A stretch of DNA of 64,000 nt, from contig NZ_FNTQ01000001.1 of NCBI RefSeq assembly GCF_900105755.1, positions 5,270,001 through 5,334,000 on the forward strand, given 5' to 3'. The notes below the pieces were generated by a model, which ran no database searches, was not told where the DNA came from, and saw nothing but the letters and a program-made list of their open reading frames with translations. This document shows, one piece after another, positions 9,110-17,969 of this stretch (position 1 is the first letter of the stretch; each line of letters opens with the position of its first letter). A program made the translations under genes and the position numbers. Source of the DNA: Streptomyces sp. Ag109_O5-10 (lineage in GTDB: Bacteria > Actinomycetota > Actinomycetes > Streptomycetales > Streptomycetaceae).

Positions 9110-10492
9110 GTGGACGCGGACGACTTCGCGGAGTTGCGGACGCGCGAGTTCGGTTACCTCGACGAAGGCGGACACACCTATCTCGACCACACCGGCGCGG
9201 GACTCCCCCCGCGGTCCCTCGTCACGGGCAGCGCCCGGCGGATCACCGGCGGACTGTTCGGCAACCCGCACTCCGAGAGCCCGGCCTCCCGCGCCTCCGG
9301 GCTCCTGCTGGCCGAGGCCCGGCGGGCGGTGCTCCGCCATTTCAACGCCGACCCCGACGAATACGCCGTGATCTTCACCCCGAACGCGACCGGCGCGCTG
9401 CGGCTGGTCGGTGAGGCGTACCCCTTCACCCGCGCCGGCAGGCTCGTGATGTCGCTCGACAACCACAACTCGGTCAACGGCCTCCGGGAGTACGCACGGG
9501 CGCGGGGTGCCGCGACCGTGTACGTACCGGGCCTGCACATCGACGAGCGGCGGCTGCTCGCCGCCCTGGCCCCGCCCGGCCCGGGCAAAGGCGCCGGTGG
9601 CCTGCTCGCCTATCCGGCGCAGAGCAACTTCACCGGCGTCCAGCACTCACTGGACTGGATCGCCGCCGCCCAGGCACACGGTTACGACGTGCTGCTCGAC
9701 GCGGCGGCCTTCGCCCCGACCAACGTCCTGGACCTGAGCCGCCACCACCCGGACTTCACCGCCGTCAGCTGGTACAAGGTCTTCGGGCACCCCACCGGCG
9801 TCGGCAGCCTGATCGCCCGCCGCGCGGCCCTCGCCAGGCTGCGCCGCCCCTGGTTCTCGGGCGGCACCATCTACGCCGTCAGCGCGCAGGCCCAGTGGCA
9901 CGTCCTCGCCGCCGACGAGGCCGCCTTCGAGGACGGCACGGTCAACTTCCTTTCCCTGCCGGACGTGACCGCAGGACTCGCCTGGATCGACGGCATCGGC
10001 ATGGACCGCGTACACGCCCACGTCACCGCCCTCACCGGCCGGCTCCTCGGCGGCCTCGCGGCGTTGCGGCACAGCGACGGCTCACCGCTGGTGCGGGTGT
10101 ACGGCCCCGACCGCGCCGACGGGGCGCGTGGCGGCACCGTCGCGCTGAACGTGCTCGGCGCGGACGGCCGGGTCGTCGACGAACGCGTCGTCACGCGTGA
10201 CAGCGCCGCCCACGGCATATCCCTGCGCACGGGCTGCTTCTGCAATCCGGGTGCCGGAGAGGAGGCGTTCGGCCTGCCCCTGACCCGGCTGCGCTCGGCG
10301 GCCGACACGCAGGTGGGGTCACTGGACGAGTACCTGGAGCTCCTGGAGCTGCCGTCGGCGGGCGCCGTCCGGGTCTCCCTGGGCATCTCGTCCCAGCCCG
10401 GGGACATCGAGACGTTCCTGGCGTTCGTGACCGACACCTACCGGGACCGGGTACCGACGACGGCCGGGCTGGCCGCACGGGAGAGCTGCTGA
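9110..10492 (+). CDS. Class V aminotransferase-fold PLP enzyme, molybdenum-cofactor-sulfurase-like
   Basis: A 460-residue PLP-dependent enzyme resembling the cysteine desulfurase half of Moco sulfurase. Recognisable elements are YLDHTGAGLPP at the N-terminus, FTPNATGALRLVGEA (phosphate-binding turn), LLDAAAFAPTNVLDLS (PLP Asp), SWYKVFGHPTGVG with the Schiff-base lysine, and RTGCFCNPGAGE, which carries the candidate sulfur-accepting cysteine. It lacks the MOSC domain of the full Moco sulfurase. It probably abstracts sulfur from cysteine or acts on a related amino acid, in the cytoplasm. A GAAGGGGG ribosome site precedes the GTG start. It is monocistronic, so the acceptor is unknown. Confidence 0.85.
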   Translation: MDADDFAELRTREFGYLDEGGHTYLDHTGAGLPPRSLVTGSARRITGGLFGNPHSESPASRASGLLLAEARRAVLRHFNADPDEYAVIFTPNATGALRLVGEAYPFTRAGRLVMSLDNHNSVNGLREYARARGAATVYVPGLHIDERRLLAALAPPGPGKGAGGLLAYPAQSNFTGVQHSLDWIAAAQAHGYDVLLDAAAFAPTNVLDLSRHHPDFTAVSWYKVFGHPTGVGSLIARRAALARLRRPWFSGGTIYAVSAQAQWHVLAADEAAFEDGTVNFLSLPDVTAGLAWIDGIGMDRVHAHVTALTGRLLGGLAALRHSDGSPLVRVYGPDRADGARGGTVALNVLGADGRVVDERVVTRDSAAHGISLRTGCFCNPGAGEEAFGLPLTRLRSAADTQVGSLDEYLELLELPSAGAVRVSLGISSQPGDIETFLAFVTDTYRDRVPTTAGLAARESC

Positions 10493-10522
10493 GCCCGCCC
10501 CCCCGGGAACGCCGCACCATGG

Positions 10523-10606
10523 CCACCGCACCACGGGCACCGCACCACGGGCACCGCGCCACGGGCACCGCGCCACGGGCACCGCACCACGGCCACCGCG
10601 CCACGG
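10523..10606. repeat. Six copies of a 14-bp tandem repeat
   Basis: The unit GCACCGCACCACGG, with A/G and G/C variants, repeats six times without interruption from 10523 to 10606. The array fills the space between two convergent stop codons (10492 and 10620). The unit length of 14 is not a multiple of three, consistent with a non-coding array. It may act as a transcript end or simply be a slippage product. Confidence 0.9.
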
Positions 10607-10619
10607 GCCGCGGCCGTGA

Positions 10620-12323
10620 TCAGCGGCCCGCCCGGCTCCGCGCCGCGCCGTCCCGGCACTTGCGCACCAGGATCACCCACGTCCAGGCCAGGAACACCAG
10701 CGCGAACCCCGCCAGGATCACCCACCCGCGGCTCGCCGGGTGCCCGAACGAGTCCCCGTACGACGTCAGCAGCGGGGGACCGAGCGGCGAGCCGCCCGCC
10801 CGCCACAGCGACTCGAGACCCACCCCGCTGCCCAGCGCCTCGAACGCCCACCGGTTGGTCATCGCCCAGCTGATCGCCTTCCCGGCCACCGTCATCCGGG
10901 GCACCGGCACGAAGGCGCCCGAGAACAGCACCTGCGGGAAGCAGAGCAACGGCAGCATCAGCGTCGCCTGCCCCGGCTCCGACACCGCCGCCGACGCCAG
11001 CAGCCCCAGCGCGAGGGCGGCGGCCGAGGCCAGCACACTCGACGCGAACAGCGATCCGTACGTGTCCCAGCCCGCCGCGGGCAGCCGGTCGAGGGCGCGC
11101 AGCACCGCCAGCAGCAGCGCGTCCGCGACCGCCAGCACCGGCAGCGTAGTCGTCAGCTTCGAGGCGACGTAGGGGCCGAGCCGCAGCCCCGCGAGCCATT
11201 CCCGGCGCAGCACCGGCAGCTCGGTGCAGATCTGGAGCAGGCCGTACGTCAGCCCGAAGAAGAACGCGCCGAACGCGATCCAGAACATGATCATCGCCGA
11301 GGAGCCCGGATCCGGTGCCGCCGGATCGAACGCGCCGGCCCGGAACAGCACCGCGAACATCGCCACGATCATCACCGGCGAGCCCGCGAGCACGGCGACC
11401 GAGAGCCGGTTGTGCAGCATCAGCGCGGTACCCCGCCGGGTCAGCAGCGCCCACTGACGCAGGACGCCGACCCGCCCCGCCCGTACGGACGGTGACGTGG
11501 CGTCAGCAGGTGCGTCGTCCTCCTCGGCTTCGGCCCGTTCGGCGCGGGCGCCGCCCGCCACCGCCTCGTACACCTCCTCCACGGTGCCCACCCCGAAGGC
11601 GTCGAACAGGGCGTCCGGCGCGCCCGCGTACGCGACCTCGCCGCCGGCGGAGAGGAACACGACCTGGTCGGCGCGGAGCAGATCGGCGAGGACATGCGTG
11701 GTCAGCACGACGGTGGTGCCGTCCTCGGCGAGCGCCCGCAGGGTGCGCAGCAGGGCCGCGCCGGTGACCGGGTCGAGCCCGGACGTCGGCTCGTCGAGGA
11801 AGAGCACCCGGGGACGGGTGAGCAACTCGACCGCGATACTGGCCCGTTTGCGTTCGCCGCCGCTCAGCGCGCGCACGGGGGTCTCCGCCCGCTCCGCCAG
11901 ACCGAGCGTGACCAGCACCCGGTCGACGGTCTCCCGTACGGTCCCGGCCGGCGTCCCCGGAGCCATCCGCAGGCCCGCCGCGTACACCAGCGTGCGGCGC
12001 AGCGGGAGTTCGCGGTGGATGATGTCGTCCTGCGGGACGAAGCCGAAGTCCGGCCCGGGCGGCCCGGGGCGTGCCCCGTCGTGCAGCACGTCGCCGTCGC
12101 TCGGCGCGCTCAGCCCGGCCAGCGTCTGCAACAGCACGGTCTTGCCCGCACCGCTGCTCCCGGCGATCACCGTGAGCTGCCCCGGAGCGACCTCGACGGA
12201 TATGCCGTTCAGTATCCGCCCGCCCCCACGGACCTCCCGGCTCACCCGACGCGCCCGCAGGCGCAGGCCGTTGACGGAGGGGCCGGGGGCCTCGACGGAC
12301 GCGTGCGGGGTCGGTGTCGACAT
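10620..12323 (-). CDS. ABCG-type ABC transporter half (ATPase plus permease in one chain)
   Basis: A 567-residue fused transporter half of the ABCG/White type. The ATPase domain (about 1-270) has Walker A GSSGAGKT, Q-loop FVPQDD, signature LSGGERKR, Walker B VLFLDEPTSGLDP and the switch His in VVLTTHVL. The membrane domain (about 310-560) is an ABC-2 type permease with about six hydrophobic helices. Such proteins dimerise and usually export lipophilic compounds. The ATG at 12323 lacks a strong ribosome site but opens the conserved N-terminus. It is encoded alone, with no partner subunit visible. Confidence 0.9.
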   Translation of the reverse strand: MSTPTPHASVEAPGPSVNGLRLRARRVSREVRGGGRILNGISVEVAPGQLTVIAGSSGAGKTVLLQTLAGLSAPSDGDVLHDGARPGPPGPDFGFVPQDDIIHRELPLRRTLVYAAGLRMAPGTPAGTVRETVDRVLVTLGLAERAETPVRALSGGERKRASIAVELLTRPRVLFLDEPTSGLDPVTGAALLRTLRALAEDGTTVVLTTHVLADLLRADQVVFLSAGGEVAYAGAPDALFDAFGVGTVEEVYEAVAGGARAERAEAEEDDAPADATSPSVRAGRVGVLRQWALLTRRGTALMLHNRLSVAVLAGSPVMIVAMFAVLFRAGAFDPAAPDPGSSAMIMFWIAFGAFFFGLTYGLLQICTELPVLRREWLAGLRLGPYVASKLTTTLPVLAVADALLLAVLRALDRLPAAGWDTYGSLFASSVLASAAALALGLLASAAVSEPGQATLMLPLLCFPQVLFSGAFVPVPRMTVAGKAISWAMTNRWAFEALGSGVGLESLWRAGGSPLGPPLLTSYGDSFGHPASRGWVILAGFALVFLAWTWVILVRKCRDGAARSRAGR

Positions 12324-12460
12324 GGGGGCAGCATGCCAGGTGGGCCCGCGGACACGGGCCCCGGCTCCTCGGCGCCCGCTGCGACGTGGGGGCGTGAGGC
12401 CCGGCCCCACGGAACACCGGGCACCACCGCGTCCGCAAGGCCGAGAAGATCAGAGGCGGT

Positions 12461-13147
12461 TCATCGGACCGGTTCGGTTTGCATCGCCTGTGTGCCCACG
12501 ACGGTCAGCAGAGCGAGCTTCTCGGCGGTGCCGGTTCCGGCGCGCGGGGTGAACCAGAGCAACCGCTGGCGGTGGTCCTCGCTGAAGAGGCTGAGGCAGT
12601 CGAGGTCGAGCAGGCCGACGCCGGGGTGGACGATCCGCTTGCGCTCGTCTCTGCGTACCTCCACGTCCTGGTCGGCCCAGAGCGCCCGGAACTCCGGCGA
12701 CTGCTGCAGCAGCTCGTCCACCAGCCCGGTCGCCTCGGCGTCGCCCGGACTGCGTCGCCCGACTGCCGCGCGCAGGTCGGCGACGAACGAGCGGGACTGC
12801 GGGGCGAGGTCCTCGTGCGGGTAGATCCCCCGCGAGGCCGGGTCGGTGAACCATCGGTGGATGAAGCTCGCCGCGTGGCCGTGGTGCGCGGACAGGTCGC
12901 CGAGCATCGCGACGGCGAGCGGGTTCTGCGCCAGAACGGTGTGCAGGTCGGTGCTCACCATCGCCGGGGTCCCGTCGATGCGGGTCAGCAGGTCGAGCAT
13001 GGCGGGGTGGACGTGTGACGCCGTCCCGCCCTGGTGCGGGATCGGGCGGTTCGCCAGCCGGTACAGGTGGTCGCGTTCGTCGTGGCTGAGGCGCAGGGCG
13101 CGGGCGAGCGCGGCGAGCGACGTCGGCGGACCGGGCGTGCGGACTAC
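12461..13147 (-). pseudogene. MmyB-like XRE-family regulator truncated at the 5' end
   Basis: The C-terminal three quarters of an MmyB-like regulator are intact. The frame opens inside the DNA-binding domain at TSLAALARALRLSHDERDHL and continues through the ligand-binding half (NPLAVAMLGDLSAHHGH, FTDPASRGIYPHEDLA, EFRALWADQDVEVRRDERKR, HPGVGLLDLDCLSLFSEDHR). The first half of the helix-turn-helix domain is missing. The join falls where the 3' end of an unrelated membrane protein gene (stop at 13144) begins. No start codon suits the remaining frame before MLDLLTRIDG, so it is probably dead. A second, more decayed MmyB gene lies at 7748. Confidence 0.8.
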
Positions 13148-13545
13148 CGGGAGGGGCTCGGTGCCGAGCTGTTCACCGGCCGTCGCCGGATCTTGAGGAG
13201 CAGTCCAGGTCCGGCGCCGAGGGCGAGCAGGCCGGCGGCCAGCAGGAGCCATGGGTTGAGCAGGCCCTCGGTGCAACTGCTGCCGCCGGGCGAGGTGGTG
13301 CAGTAGGTGCCGGGTCCGTGCCGGTTGAGGTAGGCGAGCAGGAACAGCGGCAGGCTCGCCCCCGACAGCAGGCCGGGCAGGCCCAGACGGGTGTCCCGAC
13401 GCGTGGCCAGCACGACGGTGCCGGCGACGGGGATCGGCAGGATGAAGATCCCGATCGACAGCACGGTGATGAGGGCGAGCAGGTAGCAGGCTCCGGTCAG
13501 AAGCCATCCGGTGAAGAGCAGCCAGGCACGTCTGTTGCCGGTCAT
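13144..13545 (-). CDS. Small integral membrane protein with three to four helices
   Basis: A 133-residue hydrophobic protein with helices at about residues 8-28, 31-48, 55-72 and 100-118. A Ser/Gly/Cys-rich loop (GTYCTTSPGGSSCTEG) lies between the last two. I do not recognise a family. The start ATG at 13545 is preceded by an AAGAAG-like site. A perfect inverted repeat 17 bp upstream of the start suggests control by a repressor. Its 3' end abuts the truncated MmyB gene, so the original junction was rearranged. Confidence 0.75.
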   Translation of the reverse strand: MTGNRRAWLLFTGWLLTGACYLLALITVLSIGIFILPIPVAGTVVLATRRDTRLGLPGLLSGASLPLFLLAYLNRHGPGTYCTTSPGGSSCTEGLLNPWLLLAAGLLALGAGPGLLLKIRRRPVNSSAPSPSR

Positions 13546-13561
13546 GCCGTGTCTTCTTTCG

Positions 13562-13579
13562 TTTGAGCAGTCGCTCAAA
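13562..13579. promoter_or_regulatory. Perfect inverted repeat, candidate TetR/PadR-type operator
   Basis: TTTGAGC-AGTC-GCTCAAA, 7-bp arms with a 4-bp spacer, lies directly upstream of the small membrane protein gene on the minus strand. Its AT content is far above the surroundings. Its form resembles operators of TetR- or PadR-family repressors; no such gene is intact next to it. Confidence 0.7.
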
Positions 13580-13722
13580 AAGTAGAAGCCGGCGGAAGCT
13601 CTTGGCAAGGGGCCAGAACCGGCCGGTGATCCACACTTCGTCGGGTCGGCCGCGGCGGTGGCTCCGTCCGGACGGGTGGTCTCTGCCAGACTCTCTGTGG
13701 GCCGACTGCGGGGGAGGCGCGG

Positions 13723-16107
13723 ATGGGGTCGACACGGCCGTCGATGCAGGAGCTGATCGGGCGGCGCCGGAGGGCCGGGTTCGTCGGGCGGGTCGAGGAG
13801 CGGGCCGCGTTCCGGCGGAACCTCCAGCTGGCGCCGGAGGACGAGCGGCACCGGTTCCTGTTCCATGTGCACGGTGCGGCGGGCGTCGGGAAGACCCGTC
13901 TGGTCAGGGAGTTGGAGCAGATCGCCCGGGAGGCCGGAGCGCTGACCGCGTACCTCGACGAGGGCGTGGCCGGGGTGCCCGAGGCGATGGCGGCCGTGGC
14001 CCGTCAGTTCGCGGCCCAGGGACGGCGGTTCAAGGAGCTGGAGCGGTTGCTGGCCGTCTACAGGGAGCGGCGGCACGAGGCGGAGTCAGCTCTGGTGCTG
14101 GGCGGCGCTGAGGAGCGGGAGGGACCGTCGGCGGGGAGTCTGGCGGTGGCGCGGGCGGCGCAGGTGGGGCTGGGGATGGTCCCGGTGGCGGGCGCGTTCG
14201 CCGTCGCCCTGGACGCCGACCGGCTCGCCCAGGGTGCCGACCGGCTCCGGGCCCGCTTCCGCAGCCAGGAGGACGTCCAGCTGGTGCTGTCCCCCGAGCG
14301 GGTGCTGACCCCAGTGCTGCTGACGGAACTGTCGGGTGTCGCCGACACCGCCCCCTGGCTCGTCCTCCTCCTCGACACCTACGAGCGCACCGGCCCCTTC
14401 CTGGACCCGTGGCTGCACGACGTGATGACCACCGACCGGTACGGCGCCCTGCCCGCCAACGTCGTCGTGGTCACCTCCGGCCAGCGCCCCTTCGACACGG
14501 CCCGCTGGGGCAGCTTCGCGGACTTCAGGACGGACCTGCCGCTCCGTCCGTTCACGGAGGCGGAGGCCCGGGGACTGCTCGCCGACAAGGGGGTGCGGGA
14601 CGAGCCGGTGGTCGCGGAGGTGCTGCGGCTGACGGGCGGGCTGCCGGTGCTCGTCTCCACGCTGGCCGAGTCCGGGCCTGTCGGCCCCGCGGAGGTCGGC
14701 GATCCCAGCGCCACGGCGGTCGACCGCTTCCTGAAGTGGGAGCGGGACCCCGTACGCAGAGCCGCCGCGCTGGCCGGCGCGCTGCCCCGGCAGCTCGACC
14801 AGGACGTGTTCCGCTCCGCCGTGGAAGGCCCCGACGACCAGACCGACGCACTCTTCACCTGGCTGAGGGGCATGCCGTTCGTCGACGAGCGCGGGGGCCG
14901 GATGCGCTACCACGGCGTCGTCCGGGCGCCGATGCTCCGGCTGCAGCGGTTGCGCTCGCCCCGGGGCTGGGCAGAACGGCACACCCGGCTCGCCGAGGCC
15001 TACAGCAGACGGCGCGCGGACGCCGAGGCCGACCTGCGGCCCGAGGAGCCGTGGGCGGACGAGGAATGGCGGGAACTGCGGCTCGGCGAGTCGTACCACC
15101 TGCTGTGCGCACGGCCCCGCGCCGCGCTGCCGGCCGTCCTCGCCGACCTCGTCACCGCCTGTGCCTACGGCGACGACGCGGTACGGCCGTGGGTGCGGCT
15201 CCTGACCGAGGCGGGCGAGGACGCGGACGCCGAGGCCGTACGGACCTGGGGCGCCGACCTCTCCGAGGCGCTCGCCGGGGGCGGGCTCGCCGGACTGCTC
15301 CGGCTGCTGCTCGGCCGCGCCCGGGGCGACGAGCCGTGGCGGGCGACGGCCTGGGCGCTGCGCGCCGACGCGCTCGCCCGGGACGGCGCGCACGAGCAGG
15401 CCCTGGAGGACTACGGCCGCGCCCTCGCCCTGGACCCGGCCCTGGTGCGGGCCCACCGCGGCCGGGCCGTCACCCGGGGCGGGACGGGCGACTACGAGGG
15501 CGCGCTCGCCGACCTCGACCGGGTGCTGGAACTGGAGCCGGACAACCCGTGGAACGTCATCCTGCGCGGCGAGCACCACCGGCTGGCCCGCCACCACGAC
15601 GAAGCGGTGGCCGACCTCAGCGAAGGGATCAGACGCAACCCCACCAGCGAGTTCGCCTGGGCCTCCCGCGCCGCCGCCCACGAACGCCAAGGCGACCTCG
15701 ACGCGGCCCTCGCCGACTTCGACCGCGCGCTGGCCCTCAAGCCGGACTACGCCTGGGCGCTGGCCCGCCGCTCCCGCGTCTGGCGTGGTCTCGACGACCA
15801 GGCCCGTCGCCTCGCCGACCTCGACCGCGCCCTGGCGCTGCAACCCGACTGGGCCTGGGGCCGCTGCGAACGTGGCGACGCGCTGCGCGTCGCCGGCCGC
15901 GACGAGGAGGCCCTGGCCGACTACGACCGCGCCCTCGAACTCGACCCCGAGTACGCGTACGCCTACGCGAGCCGAGGCGTCTCCCTGTCCAACCTGGGCC
16001 GCCACGAAGCGGGCCTCGCCGACCTGGACCGGGCCATCGCCCTGCAACCGGACTACCCCTGGGCCCTGGAACACCGGGCCGCGATCCGGCGGCGCAGCAC
16101 CCTGTGA
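13723..16107 (+). CDS. AAA/NACHT-like ATPase with C-terminal TPR repeats
   Basis: A 794-residue STAND-type protein. The N-terminus reads GFVGRVEERAAFRRNL, then Walker A GAAGVGKT at residues 51-58 and Walker B WLVLLLDTYERTG near residue 215. A helical region with a winged-helix-like section follows (about 320-450). From about residue 530 to the end run at least seven TPR units, for example LERQGDLDAALADFDRALAL. STAND ATPases use ligand binding to switch oligomeric state and serve as regulators or immune sensors in Streptomyces. No effector domain is fused. A deleted fragment of this gene lies at 8014, so the gene family has taken part in local rearrangement. Confidence 0.85.
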   Translation: MGSTRPSMQELIGRRRRAGFVGRVEERAAFRRNLQLAPEDERHRFLFHVHGAAGVGKTRLVRELEQIAREAGALTAYLDEGVAGVPEAMAAVARQFAAQGRRFKELERLLAVYRERRHEAESALVLGGAEEREGPSAGSLAVARAAQVGLGMVPVAGAFAVALDADRLAQGADRLRARFRSQEDVQLVLSPERVLTPVLLTELSGVADTAPWLVLLLDTYERTGPFLDPWLHDVMTTDRYGALPANVVVVTSGQRPFDTARWGSFADFRTDLPLRPFTEAEARGLLADKGVRDEPVVAEVLRLTGGLPVLVSTLAESGPVGPAEVGDPSATAVDRFLKWERDPVRRAAALAGALPRQLDQDVFRSAVEGPDDQTDALFTWLRGMPFVDERGGRMRYHGVVRAPMLRLQRLRSPRGWAERHTRLAEAYSRRRADAEADLRPEEPWADEEWRELRLGESYHLLCARPRAALPAVLADLVTACAYGDDAVRPWVRLLTEAGEDADAEAVRTWGADLSEALAGGGLAGLLRLLLGRARGDEPWRATAWALRADALARDGAHEQALEDYGRALALDPALVRAHRGRAVTRGGTGDYEGALADLDRVLELEPDNPWNVILRGEHHRLARHHDEAVADLSEGIRRNPTSEFAWASRAAAHERQGDLDAALADFDRALALKPDYAWALARRSRVWRGLDDQARRLADLDRALALQPDWAWGRCERGDALRVAGRDEEALADYDRALELDPEYAYAYASRGVSLSNLGRHEAGLADLDRAIALQPDYPWALEHRAAIRRRSTL

Positions 16108-16204
16108 ACGCCGGCCGGCTCTTGGAGGTCGCATCAACGGCCTTTGTGGGCATCCCTGTTCTGCCCGGGCGCTGCGCATCCGTGGGAGCGCGCTGCCGTC
16201 CCGG

Positions 16205-17227
16205 TCATCGGCCGATGCCGTGTGCGAGGAGACTCTCGGCGGTCTCGGCGATGGTGTCCTCGATCGGCCGGGCCCGCCACCCCAGGAGCCGCTCGGCCTT
16301 GGCGCTCGTGGCGTCGAGATCGCGGCCCAGCTGGTGCCTGAGCAGTCGCAGTTCCGGGTTCACGACACCCAGCGCGCGGGTGAGCCAGACGGGCAGTTCG
16401 CGGGTCGGGGCCTTCGCGGCGCGCTCACCCAGGCGCTCACGCAGTATGCGGGCTATCTCGACGACGCGCAGACTGTGGCCGGCGACGGCGAGGAAGCGCT
16501 CGCCGGCGGCCGCCGGATCGGTCATCGCGCGCACGTGCAGGTCGGCGACGTCGCGCACATCCACGTAGCCCATGGCGAAGGGCGGGCACGCCGGAACCCG
16601 TCCCTCGAGCATTCTGCGCACCAGACGCAGGGACGGCGGGTCGTCCGGGCCGAGCAGGGGGCCGAAGACGCCCACGGGATGCACCGCTGTCAGCTCCAGA
16701 CCGTCACCTTCCTCTTCGACGAACCGCCAGGCGGCGCGCTCGGCCAGCGTCTTGGAGCGCTGGTAGGGCGGGATGTCGCTGTCGACGTCGGTCCAGTCCT
16801 CCTCGGTGAACGGGGTCGAGCGCGGGGGATGCCCGATCCCGATGGCGCCGAAGGCACTGGTGAGGACGACCCGGCGGACTTTGGCGTCACGGGCGGCCCG
16901 CAGCACTCGTACGACGCCCTCCCGTGCCGGGACGACCAGGTCGTCGTCGTTCGCCGGGGTGTGACGCAGTGTCGGGGAGGCGACGTGCAGGACGTAGTCG
17001 CAGCCGGCGACGGCGTCGTCCCAGTCCTCGGGGTGTTCGAGGTCGGCGCGTACGACCGTGAGGCGGTCGTCGTCGAACGAACCGGCCGCATGCAGCCAGG
17101 AGCGCAGTGCCGGCTCACGCCGCGGGTCGCGGACCGTGGTGCGCACGGTGTGCCCGGCTTCGAGCAGGGTCAGCACGCACCAGCTGCCGATGAATCCTGT
17201 TCCTCCGGTGACCAGTACCTGTGTCAT
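16205..17227 (-). CDS. NAD-dependent epimerase/dehydratase, dihydroflavonol-4-reductase-like
   Basis: A 340-residue extended short-chain dehydrogenase. It opens with the nucleotide-binding motif VTGGTGFIGSW and contains VVRADLEHPEDWDDAVAGCD and the catalytic YQRSK, the YxxxK pair of the family. Closest architecture is the dihydroflavonol/aldehyde reductase group. It would reduce a ketone or aldehyde with NADPH in the cytosol; the substrate is unknown. GAGGAG lies seven bases before the ATG at 17227. It sits just downstream of, and in the same direction as, the DUF998 gene and may belong to that operon, reading away from the TetR operator region at 19.05 kb. Confidence 0.85.
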   Translation of the reverse strand: MTQVLVTGGTGFIGSWCVLTLLEAGHTVRTTVRDPRREPALRSWLHAAGSFDDDRLTVVRADLEHPEDWDDAVAGCDYVLHVASPTLRHTPANDDDLVVPAREGVVRVLRAARDAKVRRVVLTSAFGAIGIGHPPRSTPFTEEDWTDVDSDIPPYQRSKTLAERAAWRFVEEEGDGLELTAVHPVGVFGPLLGPDDPPSLRLVRRMLEGRVPACPPFAMGYVDVRDVADLHVRAMTDPAAAGERFLAVAGHSLRVVEIARILRERLGERAAKAPTRELPVWLTRALGVVNPELRLLRHQLGRDLDATSAKAERLLGWRARPIEDTIAETAESLLAHGIGR

Positions 17228-17237
17228 CTGTGTCTCC

Positions 17238-17969
17238 TCAGCGCGCGACGTGCGCATCGAAAGGGGGCAGCGGGCGCGTCGCGTGACGACGCGGGGCGGA
17301 AGCGGCCAGGCCGCTTCCGAGGAGGGCGTGGCCGACCATGATCGGGTAGATCACGGCACGCTCGAACATGCCGACGTTCCACATCCAGCCGGTGAGGACG
17401 TCGGCCATGAAGAGCGGGAACGCGATCAGTCCGAAGGCGCCGAGTGCGACGCTCGCGACCGACCGGCCCCTGCCGAGACCCGTGCGGGTTCCGTTGGCTC
17501 CGACGACGATCGCCATGGTGTTGCCGGCGAGCATGACGGTCTGCGCGCCGAGGGTGTGGAACGCGATGAGGCCGTTGTGGACGTTGGCGTCGGAGCCCTG
17601 GACGGTGCCGACGAGTGCGACTCCGACGCCGGCGAGGACGGCGAGGGCCAGGACGATGACCGGGCGGGTGCCCCCGCGCGGGTCGAACACGAGGAACGAG
17701 CCGACGATCAGGAGGACGCCGTAGAGGACCCAGCCGGTGTCCATGACGGCTCCGAGGGGGGAGTTCGCGACCTGCCCGAACGCGGTCTGGGCCGGACCGG
17801 TCAGGCCGAGGTGGCTGACCCAGTTGTAGAGGGGTGAGTACGGCGGGTCCTGCCAGGCGGCGGCGGTGACGAACTCGGCGAGCCAGGACACGAGCGGGCC
17901 GAGGAGGATGAGGAGGGCTCCGGCGTGGGCGGCGGCGCCGGAGCGGACGATGGGCTTCGCGGGCTTCAT
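17238..17969 (-). CDS. DUF998 family integral membrane protein
   Basis: A 243-residue hydrophobic protein with about seven helices of the DUF998 type. The typical second-helix surround YNWVSHLGLTG and the His-containing helix GLIAFHTLGAQTVML are visible. DUF998 proteins have no defined function. Its ATG overlaps the stop of the upstream aldo/keto reductase gene as ATGA, so the two are translationally coupled. A gap of only 10 bp leads to the epimerase-like gene, giving a likely three-gene operon under the divergent TetR repressor. Confidence 0.85.
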   Translation of the reverse strand: MKPAKPIVRSGAAAHAGALLILLGPLVSWLAEFVTAAAWQDPPYSPLYNWVSHLGLTGPAQTAFGQVANSPLGAVMDTGWVLYGVLLIVGSFLVFDPRGGTRPVIVLALAVLAGVGVALVGTVQGSDANVHNGLIAFHTLGAQTVMLAGNTMAIVVGANGTRTGLGRGRSVASVALGAFGLIAFPLFMADVLTGWMWNVGMFERAVIYPIMVGHALLGSGLAASAPRRHATRPLPPFDAHVAR

